Positions 1 to 7,127 of a stretch of DNA of 39,350 bases are shown here, in pieces (position 1 is the first letter of the stretch; each line of letters begins with the position of its first letter). The notes beneath the pieces are model-generated. The model worked only from the letters and a program-made list of their open reading frames with translations, had not been told where the DNA came from and searched no databases. Source of the DNA: JBIOUF01 sp044866695 (GTDB taxonomy: Bacteria > Actinomycetota > Actinomycetes > Propionibacteriales > Nocardioidaceae); assembly GCA_044866695.1 (NCBI GenBank), contig JBIOUF010000162.1, positions 1 to 39,350 of the forward strand, written 5' to 3'. A program made the position numbers and the translations under genes.

Positions 1-102
1 CGCACCCGCATGGCGTTCGGCTTCCGCGACCCCGACGCCCTCATCGCCCTGATCATGCTCAGCCTCGGCGGCCACCGCCCCGTCCTCCCCGGCCGACCAT
101 GA
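1..102 (+). CDS. 3' end of a transposase gene, probably ISL3 family (partial)
   Basis: The window opens inside a reading frame that gives 33 residues ending in the motif AFGFRDPDALIALIMLSLGG before a TGA stop. An ...A-x-GFR-x4-IA-x-LxxGG... ending just before the stop resembles the C-terminus of ISL3-type (IS204/IS1001/IS1165) DDE transposases as I remember them. The next 24 bases end in AAGAGCCC, whose complement GGGCTCTT looks like the outer end of an ISL3-type terminal inverted repeat. The gene starts before the window, so family, intactness and element length cannot be seen. It could be a different protein with a similar tail. Confidence 0.5.
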   Translation, partial: RTRMAFGFRDPDALIALIMLSLGGHRPVLPGRP

Positions 103-126
103 CCCACACATACGTCACAAGAGCCC
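103..126. mobile_element. Probable right terminal inverted repeat of the insertion sequence
   Basis: The short stretch after the transposase stop runs to AAGAGCCC at 119-126, only 10 bases before the comEC stop codon. Read inward on the other strand it starts GGGCTCTTGTGACG, similar to the GGCTCTT ends of many ISL3 elements. The partner repeat and any 8-bp target duplication lie outside the window, so the exact boundary is inferred. Confidence 0.4.
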
Positions 127-136
127 GACTCGGCCG

Positions 137-2557
137 CTACCCGCGGGTGACCACCCGGAGCTGGCGGTCGCGGACCACCACCGCCACGTCGCCGTCGCGG
201 TCGGTGCGCCGGACCAGCGCGCCGCCGCGTTCCAGCCGCAGGAGGGTCTCGGCCGCGGGATGCCCGTAGTCGTTGTCCGCGCCGGCGGACACGACGGCGA
301 GACGGGCGCCCAGGCCGGAGAGCAGGTCGGGGTCCTGGTACCTGCTGCCGTGGTGGGGCACCTTCAGCACGTCGACGGGCTCACCGCCCAGGGCACCGGC
401 GAGCGACCGGAGCAGAGAACGCTGGGCCTCGGGCTCGACGTCGCCGGTGAGGAGCATCGTGACGCCCCGGCTGCGCACGAGCAGCACCAGGCTGGCGTCG
501 TTGGCCGCGGAGCCCTCCTCCCCAGTGGCGTCGGCCGCGGCCGCGCCGGCGCCGGCTGCGGGGCCAGGGCGGGGGCCGAGCACCTGCCAGGAGAGGCCGC
601 CCACCTGGACCGACTCGCCGGGCGACGGAACCCGCACGGGGACCCCCGCCCGGCGCGCCCAGGCGTCGACCGCGGCGGCGCCGTACGGCGGGTCTCGGAC
701 GCCGGTCACCTCCACCTCGCCGACGGCGCGCCCGTCCAGGACCCCCGGGAGCCCGTCCACGTGGTCGGCGTGGAAGTGGGTGAGCACCACCACTGGCACC
801 CGCCGCACGCCGAGCCTGGACAGGCACCGGTCCACCAGCCGGGGGTCGGGGCCGGCGTCCACGACGACCGCCTGGCCGCGACCGGCGTCGAGGACCAGCC
901 CGTCGCCCTGGCCGACATCGCAGGCGACCAGCAGCCACCCGGCCGGCGGCCACCCCGGTGCCGGTACCGGCCGCAGCAGGCCAAGAGCGAGCGTGGCCAC
1001 CGCGAGCAGGCTCAGCGCGCGGCTGCGCAGGACCCGTGGGCTCAGCAGTGCGGCGGCCACGCATCCAGCCGTCAGCACGGCCAGGCTGCCCGCGCCGACC
1101 GGCCAGCCCACCGCCGCACCGGGCAGCGCGGCCGACGCGGTGGCGACGTGCACCACCCAGTCCGCGCACCATCCGGCCGGTCGTCCGAGCAGGTGGCCCA
1201 GCGGCTCGGAGACCAGGCCGGCCAGCCCCGCGGCCAGGCCCAGGACGGTGGCGGGGCCGACCGCGGGCGCGGCGAGCAGGTTGGCGAGGACCGCGACCAT
1301 GCTGACCTGCCCCGAGACGGCGGCCACGAGCGGCGTGCAGGCCAGCTGCGCCGCGAGCGGGACCGTGACGGCGAGGGCCAGCCAGCGCGGCAGCCACCGG
1401 GACAGGGCCTCGGCGAACCCCGGGGCCAGGACCAGGATGCCGGCGGTTGCCAGCGCCGAGAGGGCGAAGCCCACCGAGGTCGCCAGCCACGGGTCGACCA
1501 GCAGGAGCAGCCCCACCGCCGCGCCGAGCAGGCGGAGCCCGCCCGCGGGTCCGCCGCTGCCGAACCCGAGCAGGGCTACCGACCCCATCGCCGCCGCGCG
1601 CACCACCGACGGCTCGGGGCGGGCCAGCAGGACGAACCCGGCCACCGCGAGCAGGCCGACGACGACCAGCCCGCGCGCCCGGACTCCGCACCACCGGGCG
1701 CACAGCAGGACGAACCCCACTACGAGGGTGAGGTTCGTCCCCGAGACCGCCGTCACGTGAGTGAGCCCGGCCGCCGCGAAGGAGTCCGCGACGTCGGGGT
1801 CCATCGCGGTGTCGTCGCCGACCACGAGCGCGGGCACCAGGGCGCGGGCCGGCGCCGAAGCCGGCCGGACCGCCTCCCGGATCGACGCCCGGACCATCTC
1901 GGCGCCCCGGAACGGCCACGCCGGCCGCCTCGCCACCACGGGGGCGGACGACACCCGCAGCACGCCGGCGACCGCGTCGTCCCGGGCGGGCGACAGCCGG
2001 CCGCGCACGTCGACCCGGGCGCCCATCCGCAGGTGGTCCCAGCCGCCGTGGTCACCGAGCACGACCACCGGCGCGCGCGTGGCGATGGTCTGCCCCCGAG
2101 CCGTCACGTGCCGGGTGTCGGCTCTGACCACGACGTACGGGCCGAAGCGCCCCTGACGCACGACGGGGTCGCCGCGCAGGGTGAGCTCCGCGGCCACCGA
2201 CGCCCTCGCCTCGGCCAGCGTGCCCACCACCCCGTGCCGATGCGCGTCGGCCCGCAGGGCGGCCATGCCCGCGACCGCCACCATCGCCAGCAGCAGCGCC
2301 GACCCGGTGGCCCCGGCCCGGCCGGACCGCGACCGCGACGGCGAGCGGCGGGCCGCACCCGCTACGCGGACGGCCACCAGCCCAGCCAGCAGCCCAGCCA
2401 GCAGCCCGGCCACCCCGAGCAGAGCCCAGTGCGGCAGCAGGGAGCCCGCGAGGGCACCGGCCCAGCAGACGGCGGCAAGCACGAGACTGCGCAGGTCGGG
2501 AGGCTGGGCTGCGCCGGAGGCCGGGTCGCCGGCCCTCGCGGCGAACCCCCGCCTCAC
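137..2557 (-). CDS. comEC: ComEC/Rec2 family DNA-uptake channel protein
   Basis: Polytopic membrane protein expected to carry single-stranded DNA across the cytoplasmic membrane in transformation systems. The GTG start overlaps the comEA stop as GTGA, giving 806 residues, normal for ComEC; the open frame extends further upstream but there it only shadows comEA. The N-terminal quarter has hydrophobic segments and an OB-like soluble part. The middle is the Competence domain, with motifs such as VTAVSGTNL and many membrane spans. The C-terminal third is a metallo-beta-lactamase fold with HFHADHVDG near residue 595 followed by TGDVEPEAQ and KVPHHGS. The gene is translationally coupled to comEA. 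An insertion sequence end lies 10 bp past the stop but leaves the gene intact. Natural competence is little documented in this group, so the physiological role is open. Confidence 0.93.
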   Translation of the reverse strand: MRRGFAARAGDPASGAAQPPDLRSLVLAAVCWAGALAGSLLPHWALLGVAGLLAGLLAGLVAVRVAGAARRSPSRSRSGRAGATGSALLLAMVAVAGMAALRADAHRHGVVGTLAEARASVAAELTLRGDPVVRQGRFGPYVVVRADTRHVTARGQTIATRAPVVVLGDHGGWDHLRMGARVDVRGRLSPARDDAVAGVLRVSSAPVVARRPAWPFRGAEMVRASIREAVRPASAPARALVPALVVGDDTAMDPDVADSFAAAGLTHVTAVSGTNLTLVVGFVLLCARWCGVRARGLVVVGLLAVAGFVLLARPEPSVVRAAAMGSVALLGFGSGGPAGGLRLLGAAVGLLLLVDPWLATSVGFALSALATAGILVLAPGFAEALSRWLPRWLALAVTVPLAAQLACTPLVAAVSGQVSMVAVLANLLAAPAVGPATVLGLAAGLAGLVSEPLGHLLGRPAGWCADWVVHVATASAALPGAAVGWPVGAGSLAVLTAGCVAAALLSPRVLRSRALSLLAVATLALGLLRPVPAPGWPPAGWLLVACDVGQGDGLVLDAGRGQAVVVDAGPDPRLVDRCLSRLGVRRVPVVVLTHFHADHVDGLPGVLDGRAVGEVEVTGVRDPPYGAAAVDAWARRAGVPVRVPSPGESVQVGGLSWQVLGPRPGPAAGAGAAAADATGEEGSAANDASLVLLVRSRGVTMLLTGDVEPEAQRSLLRSLAGALGGEPVDVLKVPHHGSRYQDPDLLSGLGARLAVVSAGADNDYGHPAAETLLRLERGGALVRRTDRDGDVAVVVRDRQLRVVTRG

Positions 2558-3657
2558 AGCGTGACGTGCGGGGCGATCTCGGCGAGCGTGGCCTCCCCTA
2601 TCCCGGACACCTCCACCAGCTCGTCGACCGAGGAGAAGGGGCCGTTCTCGCTGCGGTAGGCCAGGATCGCCTGGGCGGTCACGGGGCCGACGCCGGGCAG
2701 GGTCTCCAAGGTCGCCTGGTCGGCCGTGTTGACGTTGACCAGCGCCCCGGCGCCCGCCCCAGACGTCGCACCAGGACCGCCCACCGCCGCCGCGGCGGGG
2801 CCGGGCACCTGCGGCACGCCGACCAGGACCTGTTCTCCGTCGACCAGCACCCGAGCCAGGTTGAGACCGGTCGTGCGGGCTCCTGGTCGCGGGCCCCCGG
2901 CGGCCTCGACCGCGTCGACCACCCGCGCTCCGACCGGCAGGGTGACGATGCCCGGCCGGCGCACTCTGCCCGCGACGTCGACCACCACCACCCCGGCTCC
3001 ACCGGGACCACCGGCTGCCGTGCCGGCCGGCGGGGCGGACGGCGCGCCCGCCAGGCCCGTCGCCGTCGACCCGGACGTCGCCCCGGACGTCGCCCCGGAC
3101 GTCGCTCCGGACGTCCCCCCCGATGTGGGTGGCCCCGCCGCCGAGGGCGCGGTCACGACGGGCCGCTCGGGGACGACCGTGCCCGCCGGCCCCGACCTGG
3201 TCACCCACCACGCCGTCGCGGCGAGCGCCGCGGCCACCACCAGCGCGACGACGGCCAGATGGGAGGCGCCCAGCTGCACCCGGCCCTGCACCGTCGCCGG
3301 AAGCCGGTCGCGCGCCCAGCTGGACCCGCGCGCCAGCGGGCCGAGCGGACGGCCGGCATGGCGCCCGGCGTCCAGCCCGTCCTCGACGCCGGCTCCGGGC
3401 CGGCCGGCGGACGGCTCGGCGGGCTGGTCCGGGTCGGCCGGTGGCTCACGCGCCGGCACCGACCCGGGCCGGGACGCGGCGCCCGGGACGGCGCCCGGCT
3501 CGGCCCGGGCGTCCGGACCAGGCGCCTGCTCGGGCGGACCCGCTGCCGGATCGGGCGGGGCCCGGCGCTCCCTGGCGGCGGCGAGCTCGGCGGCCAGGGC
3601 CTCCAGCCGACGCCGGGCCACCTCGGCGACGTCGGGGGACGGGGAACGCGAACGCAT
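2554..3657 (-). CDS. comEA: ComEA-like helix-hairpin-helix DNA-binding protein
   Basis: Predicted membrane-anchored DNA receptor for ComEC, 367 residues. A charged, proline-rich cytoplasmic N-terminus of about 140 residues precedes one membrane span (HLAVVALVVAAALAATAWWV). A low-complexity Gly/Thr/Ser linker follows with GATS repeats, then an SLBB domain (VVVVDVAGRVRRPGIVTLPVG), then the ComEA helix-hairpin-helix pair (NVNTADQATLETLPGVG and VSGIGEATLAEI) at the C-terminus. The ATG lies 6 bases after a TACCGT -10 box, so the transcript is probably leaderless. The linker is encoded by 12-bp tandem repeats around 3070-3120 that could vary in number. Its stop overlaps the comEC start. It is longer than Bacillus ComEA because of the N-terminal and linker regions. 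Confidence 0.92.
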   Translation of the reverse strand: MRSRSPSPDVAEVARRRLEALAAELAAARERRAPPDPAAGPPEQAPGPDARAEPGAVPGAASRPGSVPAREPPADPDQPAEPSAGRPGAGVEDGLDAGRHAGRPLGPLARGSSWARDRLPATVQGRVQLGASHLAVVALVVAAALAATAWWVTRSGPAGTVVPERPVVTAPSAAGPPTSGGTSGATSGATSGATSGSTATGLAGAPSAPPAGTAAGGPGGAGVVVVDVAGRVRRPGIVTLPVGARVVDAVEAAGGPRPGARTTGLNLARVLVDGEQVLVGVPQVPGPAAAAVGGPGATSGAGAGALVNVNTADQATLETLPGVGPVTAQAILAYRSENGPFSSVDELVEVSGIGEATLAEIAPHVTL

Positions 3658-3663
3658 GCCCGC

Positions 3664-3669
3664 ACGGTA
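3664..3669 (-). promoter_or_regulatory. -10 box of comEA (leaderless)
   Basis: TACCGT followed by 6 bases and the comEA ATG. This spacing puts the expected transcription start on or next to the start codon. No convincing -35 is visible. Two DnaA-box-like sequences lie 40-80 bases upstream. Confidence 0.5.
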
Positions 3670-3709
3670 GGAACCGGCCCGGTCCCGCGCCCACCGCTCC
3701 GCGGGCTTC

Positions 3710-3745
3710 TGTGGACAACCGGCCGGGGTCGGCCGCTGTGGACCA
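3710..3745 (-). promoter_or_regulatory. Two DnaA-box-like sites upstream of comEA
   Basis: On the minus strand TTGTCCACA (3710-3718) matches the actinobacterial DnaA-box consensus exactly, and TGGTCCACA (3737-3745) differs at one base. Both point the same way, 27 bp apart, between the leuS stop and the comEA -10 box. Binding is not shown by sequence alone. Confidence 0.3.
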
Positions 3746-3782
3746 GACCTGGCCGGCCGGCGTCTCTGCCGGCGGCTCGGGC

Positions 3783-6266
3783 TCAGACGACGACGTTGAC
3801 CAGCGTGGGCGCCTTGACGATCACCCTGCGGACGTCGCGGCCGTCCAGGGCGCGCTGCACCTGCGCGTCGGCCAGGGCGAGACGCTGCAGCTCCTCCGCC
3901 CCGATCGAGGGCGGCACCGAGAGCCGGGCGCGCAGCCGGCCCTGCACCTGGACGACCGCGGTGACCGCCTCCTCCACCAGCAGGCTCTCGTCGACCGCGG
4001 GCCAGCCGGCCTTGGCGACGGTGGGCGGATGGCCCAGCCGCTCCCACATCTCCTCGGCCGTGTACGGCGCCACCAGGCTCAGCACGACCGCGACCGCCTC
4101 CGCCGCCTCGCGGACCGCGGGGTCCGCCGGCCCGCAGCCGGTGTCGATCGCCTTCCGGGTGGCGTTGACCAGCTCCATCACCCGGGCCACCATCACGTTG
4201 AACCGCCGGGACTCGACCAGCTGGGCCGCCTCGTGCACGGCCTTGTGGGTGGCCTTGCGCAGGCCGGGGTCCCCGTCGGCGTACGACGCCCCCACCGGGG
4301 CGGTCACGTCACCGGCCAGGCGCCACGCGCGCTGCAGGAACCGCAGCGACCCGCCTGGGGACACGTCGGCCCAGTCGATGTCGTCCTCGGGCGGCCCGGC
4401 GAACACCATGGTCAGCCGGATCGCGTCGACGCCGTACCGGTCCAGCATCTCGCCCAGGTCGACCCCGTTTCCCAGCGACTTGCTCATCGCCCTGCCGCCG
4501 TTGACCACCTGACCCTGGTTGAGCAGCGCCTTGAACGGTTCGGCGAAGTCCACCAGCCCCATGTCGTGGAGCACCTTGGTGAAGAACCGGCTGTACAGCA
4601 GGTGCAGGATCGCGTGCTCCACGCCGCCGACGTACTGCTCGGCGGGCATCCACCTGCGCACGTCGGCGGGGTCGAACGGCGCGGTCGGGAGACCCGGGGA
4701 GCAGTAGCGCAGGAAGTACCACGACGAGTCGACGAAGGTGTCCATGGTGTCGGAGTCGCGCCGAGCGGGACCGCCGCAGGAGGGGCAGTCGACGTTCACC
4801 CAGTCCTCCGCGGCCGCCAGCGGCGAGACCCCCTTGGGCTTCAGGTCCGCGCCGCGCAGGTCGGGCAGCTCGACCGGCAGCTGGTCGTCGGGCACCGCCA
4901 CCTCGCCGCACTCCGCGCAGTGCACGATCGGGATCGGGCAGCCCCAGAACCGCTGCCGCGACAGCAGCCAGTCCCGCAGCCGGTAGTTCACCGTGCCGCG
5001 CCCGCGCCCCTTCTGCTCCAGCCAGGCGATGATCCGGGCCTTGGCGGCCTCGACCCCCAGCCCGTCCAGCGACACCTCGTCGTTGGCCGAGCCGACCGCG
5101 GGCCCGTCGCCCAGGTAGGCCTCGCCCTCCCACCCGTCGGGAGGCTGCACGGTGCGCACGATCCGCAGGTCGAAGGCCCGGGCGAAGTCCCAGTCGCGCT
5201 GGTCCTGCCCCGGGACCGCCATGATCGCGCCGGTGCCGTAATCGGCCAGGACGTAGTCCGCGGCGTAGACCGGGATGAGCTCGTCGTTGACCGGGTTCAC
5301 CGCGTGGACGCCCAGGAACACCCCGGTCTTGGGCCGGTCGGTGGCCAGCCGCTCGATCTCCGACTCCCGGCGGACCTCCTCCAGGTACGCCTCGAAGGCC
5401 TCGCGCTGCTCGGGCGCGCACAGCTCGGCGGCCAGGTGCGCGTCGGCGGCGACCACGAAGAAGGTGGCGCCGAACAGCGTGTCCGGCCGGGTCGTGAACA
5501 CCGTGACCGGCTCGTGGGGGACCGGGCCCACGATCTCGAAGTCCACGTGGGCGCCTTCGGACCGGCCGATCCAGTTGCGCTGCATCGTCAGCACCCGCTC
5601 CGGCCAGGACCCGCGCAGCGGCTCCATGTCGTCCAGGAGCCGCTGGGCGTAGTCGGTGACCTTGAAGTACCACTGGGACAGCTCGCGCTTGGTGACCACG
5701 GCGCCGCACCGCTCGCACAGGCCCTGGACGACCTGCTCGTTGGCCAGCACCGTCTGGTCGTTGGGGCACCAGTTGACCGGCGAGTGCTTGCGGTAGGCCA
5801 GGCCGCGCTCGCGGAACCTCAGGAACAGCCACTGGGTCCAGTGGTAGTACTCCGGGTCGGAGGTGTTCAGCCGCCGCGACCAGTCGAAGGACATCCCGTA
5901 CCGCCGCAGCGACTCGGCCTGGGTCTCGATGTTGGCGTAGGTGTACATCGCCGGGTGCTCGCCGCGGGCGATGGCGGCGTTCTCCGCGGGCAGGCCGAAG
6001 GAGTCCCAGCCGATCGGGTTCATCACGTCGTACCCGGTCTGCCACCAGTACCGCGCGATGACGTCGTGGAGCGCCATCACCTCGGCGTGGCCCATGTGCA
6101 GGTCGCCGGACGGGTAGGGGAACATCGTCAGCGCGTAGCGGCGCGGCCGGGCCCCGTCGTCGGCGGCCCGGAACGGGTCCAGCCGCCGCCAGACCGCGCG
6201 CCACTTCTCCTGCATGGCCGCGATGTCGTACGCCTGGGGGCCGCCCTGCTCGCTCATCTGACTCAT
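3783..6266 (-). CDS. leuS: Leucyl-tRNA synthetase
   Basis: Charges tRNA-Leu with leucine in the cytoplasm. 827 residues, a normal length for bacterial LeuRS. The class I HIGH motif is HMGH at residues 57-60 (YPSGDLHMGH), the CP1 editing domain follows with the TTRPDTLFGATF signature, and the KMSKS loop appears as AMSKS near residue 592. A zinc-type CAECGE...CPSCGG segment is in the middle, and the C-terminal anticodon-binding region ends in LVNVVV. The lysine-to-alanine change at the first KMSKS position is what I recall from actinobacterial LeuRS. A second ATG three codons downstream is an alternative start. The gene is preceded by its own leader peptide and terminator, so expression is likely tuned to leucyl-tRNA charging. 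Confidence 0.97.
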   Translation of the reverse strand: MSQMSEQGGPQAYDIAAMQEKWRAVWRRLDPFRAADDGARPRRYALTMFPYPSGDLHMGHAEVMALHDVIARYWWQTGYDVMNPIGWDSFGLPAENAAIARGEHPAMYTYANIETQAESLRRYGMSFDWSRRLNTSDPEYYHWTQWLFLRFRERGLAYRKHSPVNWCPNDQTVLANEQVVQGLCERCGAVVTKRELSQWYFKVTDYAQRLLDDMEPLRGSWPERVLTMQRNWIGRSEGAHVDFEIVGPVPHEPVTVFTTRPDTLFGATFFVVAADAHLAAELCAPEQREAFEAYLEEVRRESEIERLATDRPKTGVFLGVHAVNPVNDELIPVYAADYVLADYGTGAIMAVPGQDQRDWDFARAFDLRIVRTVQPPDGWEGEAYLGDGPAVGSANDEVSLDGLGVEAAKARIIAWLEQKGRGRGTVNYRLRDWLLSRQRFWGCPIPIVHCAECGEVAVPDDQLPVELPDLRGADLKPKGVSPLAAAEDWVNVDCPSCGGPARRDSDTMDTFVDSSWYFLRYCSPGLPTAPFDPADVRRWMPAEQYVGGVEHAILHLLYSRFFTKVLHDMGLVDFAEPFKALLNQGQVVNGGRAMSKSLGNGVDLGEMLDRYGVDAIRLTMVFAGPPEDDIDWADVSPGGSLRFLQRAWRLAGDVTAPVGASYADGDPGLRKATHKAVHEAAQLVESRRFNVMVARVMELVNATRKAIDTGCGPADPAVREAAEAVAVVLSLVAPYTAEEMWERLGHPPTVAKAGWPAVDESLLVEEAVTAVVQVQGRLRARLSVPPSIGAEELQRLALADAQVQRALDGRDVRRVIVKAPTLVNVVV

Positions 6267-6328
6267 CCCGTCGTCCGTCCGCGTCGACTGCTTCGTTCCC
6301 GCCTGGAGGGCGCTGGCCGCCCGGGCAC

Positions 6329-6353
6329 AAAAAAACCCTCCGGGCAGGAGGGT
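6329..6353 (-). terminator. Intrinsic terminator/attenuator in the leuS leader
   Basis: On the minus strand a 7-bp stem ACCCTCC / GGAGGGT (6347-6353 with 6335-6341) closes a 5-base loop and runs into seven T residues (6329-6335). It ends about 63 bases before the leuS ATG and follows the leader peptide, so it can act as the regulated terminator of leuS. It could also end transcripts coming from the MarR gene upstream. Confidence 0.8.
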
Positions 6354-6355
6354 CG

Positions 6356-6381
6356 CCGCGCTGCCGTCCGGTTCAGCGCGG
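6356..6381 (-). promoter_or_regulatory. Leader hairpin of the leuS attenuator
   Basis: A perfect 8-bp stem, CCGCGCTG (6374-6381) with CAGCGCGG (6356-6363), with a 10-base loop. Its 5' arm contains the last leader codons and overlaps the leader stop codon, and the stem ends 2 bases before the terminator stem. A ribosome on the Leu codons would cover the 5' arm. The freed GGCAG (6361-6365) could then pair with CTGCC (6343-6347) in the terminator, a weak candidate antiterminator. Confidence 0.65.
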
Positions 6382-6408
6382 CCTGCCGAGAAGGAGGGTC
6401 GCTCGCAC
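6373..6408 (-). CDS. Leucine-rich leader peptide of leuS
   Basis: A short frame GTG-CGA-GCG-ACC-CTC-CTT-CTC-GGC-AGG-CCG-CGC-TGA encodes MRATLLLGRPR with three consecutive leucine codons. It lies between a -10 box and a terminator directly upstream of leuS. The GTG sits 6 bases after TACCCT, so the peptide is probably translated from a leaderless transcript, as in other actinobacterial attenuators. Slow decoding of the Leu codons when charged tRNA-Leu is scarce would favour read-through into leuS. Leader-peptide attenuators upstream of leuS have been predicted for some Streptomyces. Function here is inferred from layout. Confidence 0.75.
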   Translation of the reverse strand: MRATLLLGRPR

Positions 6409-6414
6409 CGGTCC

Positions 6415-6420
6415 AGGGTA
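6415..6420 (-). promoter_or_regulatory. -10 box of the leuS leader transcript
   Basis: TACCCT, 6 bases before the leader GTG, which puts the transcription start at or beside that codon. No good -35 match is present at 17-18 bp. Confidence 0.55.
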
Positions 6421-6470
6421 GCCCAACCGGTCGCGCGACCGCCTGCGGGTTCCTCGGCCGGCCGAGGGCG

Positions 6471-6947
6471 TCATGCGCCCTCCCCCAGCACGGACTCCAG
6501 CCGCAGGAGGCAGCGGGCCAGCTCCTCGTAGGTGCGCGTGCCGAGGGCCTCCAGCCACGCGTCGTCCACCTCGCCGACCGCATGGTCGATGGTCTCCGAG
6601 ACGCGCACCCCTCGCCGGGTGAGCCGTACCACCCGCGAGCGGCGGCTGGTCACGTCGGTCTCCCGGACCAGGTAGCCGCCCCGCTCGAGCTGGGTGAGCA
6701 GGTGGTTCATCGCCTGCTTGGACAGCTCCGCGCGAGCCGCCAGCACACTGGGACGCTGGCCTTCTGGACCGGGGTACAAGAACACCGCCAGGTGGCTGGG
6801 CAGCAGGTCGGAGAAGCCGGCAGCGTGCAGCCCCGCCATCACCCGGTGGCGGACCACGACCGCCGGGCGGCGCACCAGGGCCCCGGCGGACGGAACTGCT
6901 CCGTTGCTCGACAAGTGAGTCCCCCCGGACCGCCCATGTCGTCCCAT
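6471..6947 (-). CDS. MarR family transcriptional regulator
   Basis: 158-residue winged-helix regulator. The recognition segment LSKQAMNHLLTQLERGGYLVRETDVTSRRSRVV, near residues 75-107, has the usual MarR helix-turn-helix and a wing rich in Arg and Ser, followed by a C-terminal dimerisation helix (TYEELARCLLRLESVL). The ATG was chosen because GGAGGA lies 10 bases upstream. A TTG 33 bases further in, behind GGGGGGA, is an alternative. It is divergent from galE, and the inverted repeat in the shared spacer could be its operator. No ligand can be named from sequence. Confidence 0.85.
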   Translation of the reverse strand: MGRHGRSGGTHLSSNGAVPSAGALVRRPAVVVRHRVMAGLHAAGFSDLLPSHLAVFLYPGPEGQRPSVLAARAELSKQAMNHLLTQLERGGYLVRETDVTSRRSRVVRLTRRGVRVSETIDHAVGEVDDAWLEALGTRTYEELARCLLRLESVLGEGA

Positions 6948-6991
6948 TGAGCCGAGATCCTCCGTCCCTTTCAAGCCTGCGCGGGTAAAGA

Positions 6992-7018
6992 TGTCGTCCA
7001 GGGCCGGTCGCGACGACA
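6992..7018. promoter_or_regulatory. Inverted repeat, candidate MarR operator
   Basis: TGTCGTC (6992-6998) and GACGACA (7012-7018) form a perfect 7-bp inverted repeat with half-site centres 20 bp apart. It lies between the divergent MarR gene and galE. The spacing suits a dimer on two adjacent major grooves. MarR genes often bind their own divergent promoter, which is the only other support. Confidence 0.35.
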
Positions 7019-7066
7019 AGATCCACGTCGTCGGCGCCCCTCCGGGAGTCCCCCGCACCCATGGCC

Positions 7067-7072
7067 TAGGGT
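7067..7072 (+). promoter_or_regulatory. -10 box of galE
   Basis: TAGGGT about 55 bases upstream of the galE ATG. The transcript would carry a normal leader with a GGAGGAG ribosome site at 7117-7123. No clear -35 is seen. Confidence 0.4.
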
Positions 7073-7127
7073 GTCCCCGCGGGACCGACGGGTAACCGGC
7101 GCTATCCACAGGCCGCGGAGGAGACAC

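Noticed and set aside
260..2659. Very long open frames antisense to comEC (about 800 codons)
   Set aside because: GC-rich codon use leaves the opposite strand open. The translations are Arg/Ala/Pro/Gly-rich with no domain, and comEC has clear motifs.
2558..3211. N-terminal extension of comEC through comEA
   Set aside because: The extension is a shadow of comEA in another frame, and the GTGA overlap gives a normal-length protein.
7102..7110. CTATCCACA upstream of galE as a DnaA box
   Set aside because: One mismatch, a single copy, and placed in the expected 5' leader. Too likely by chance.
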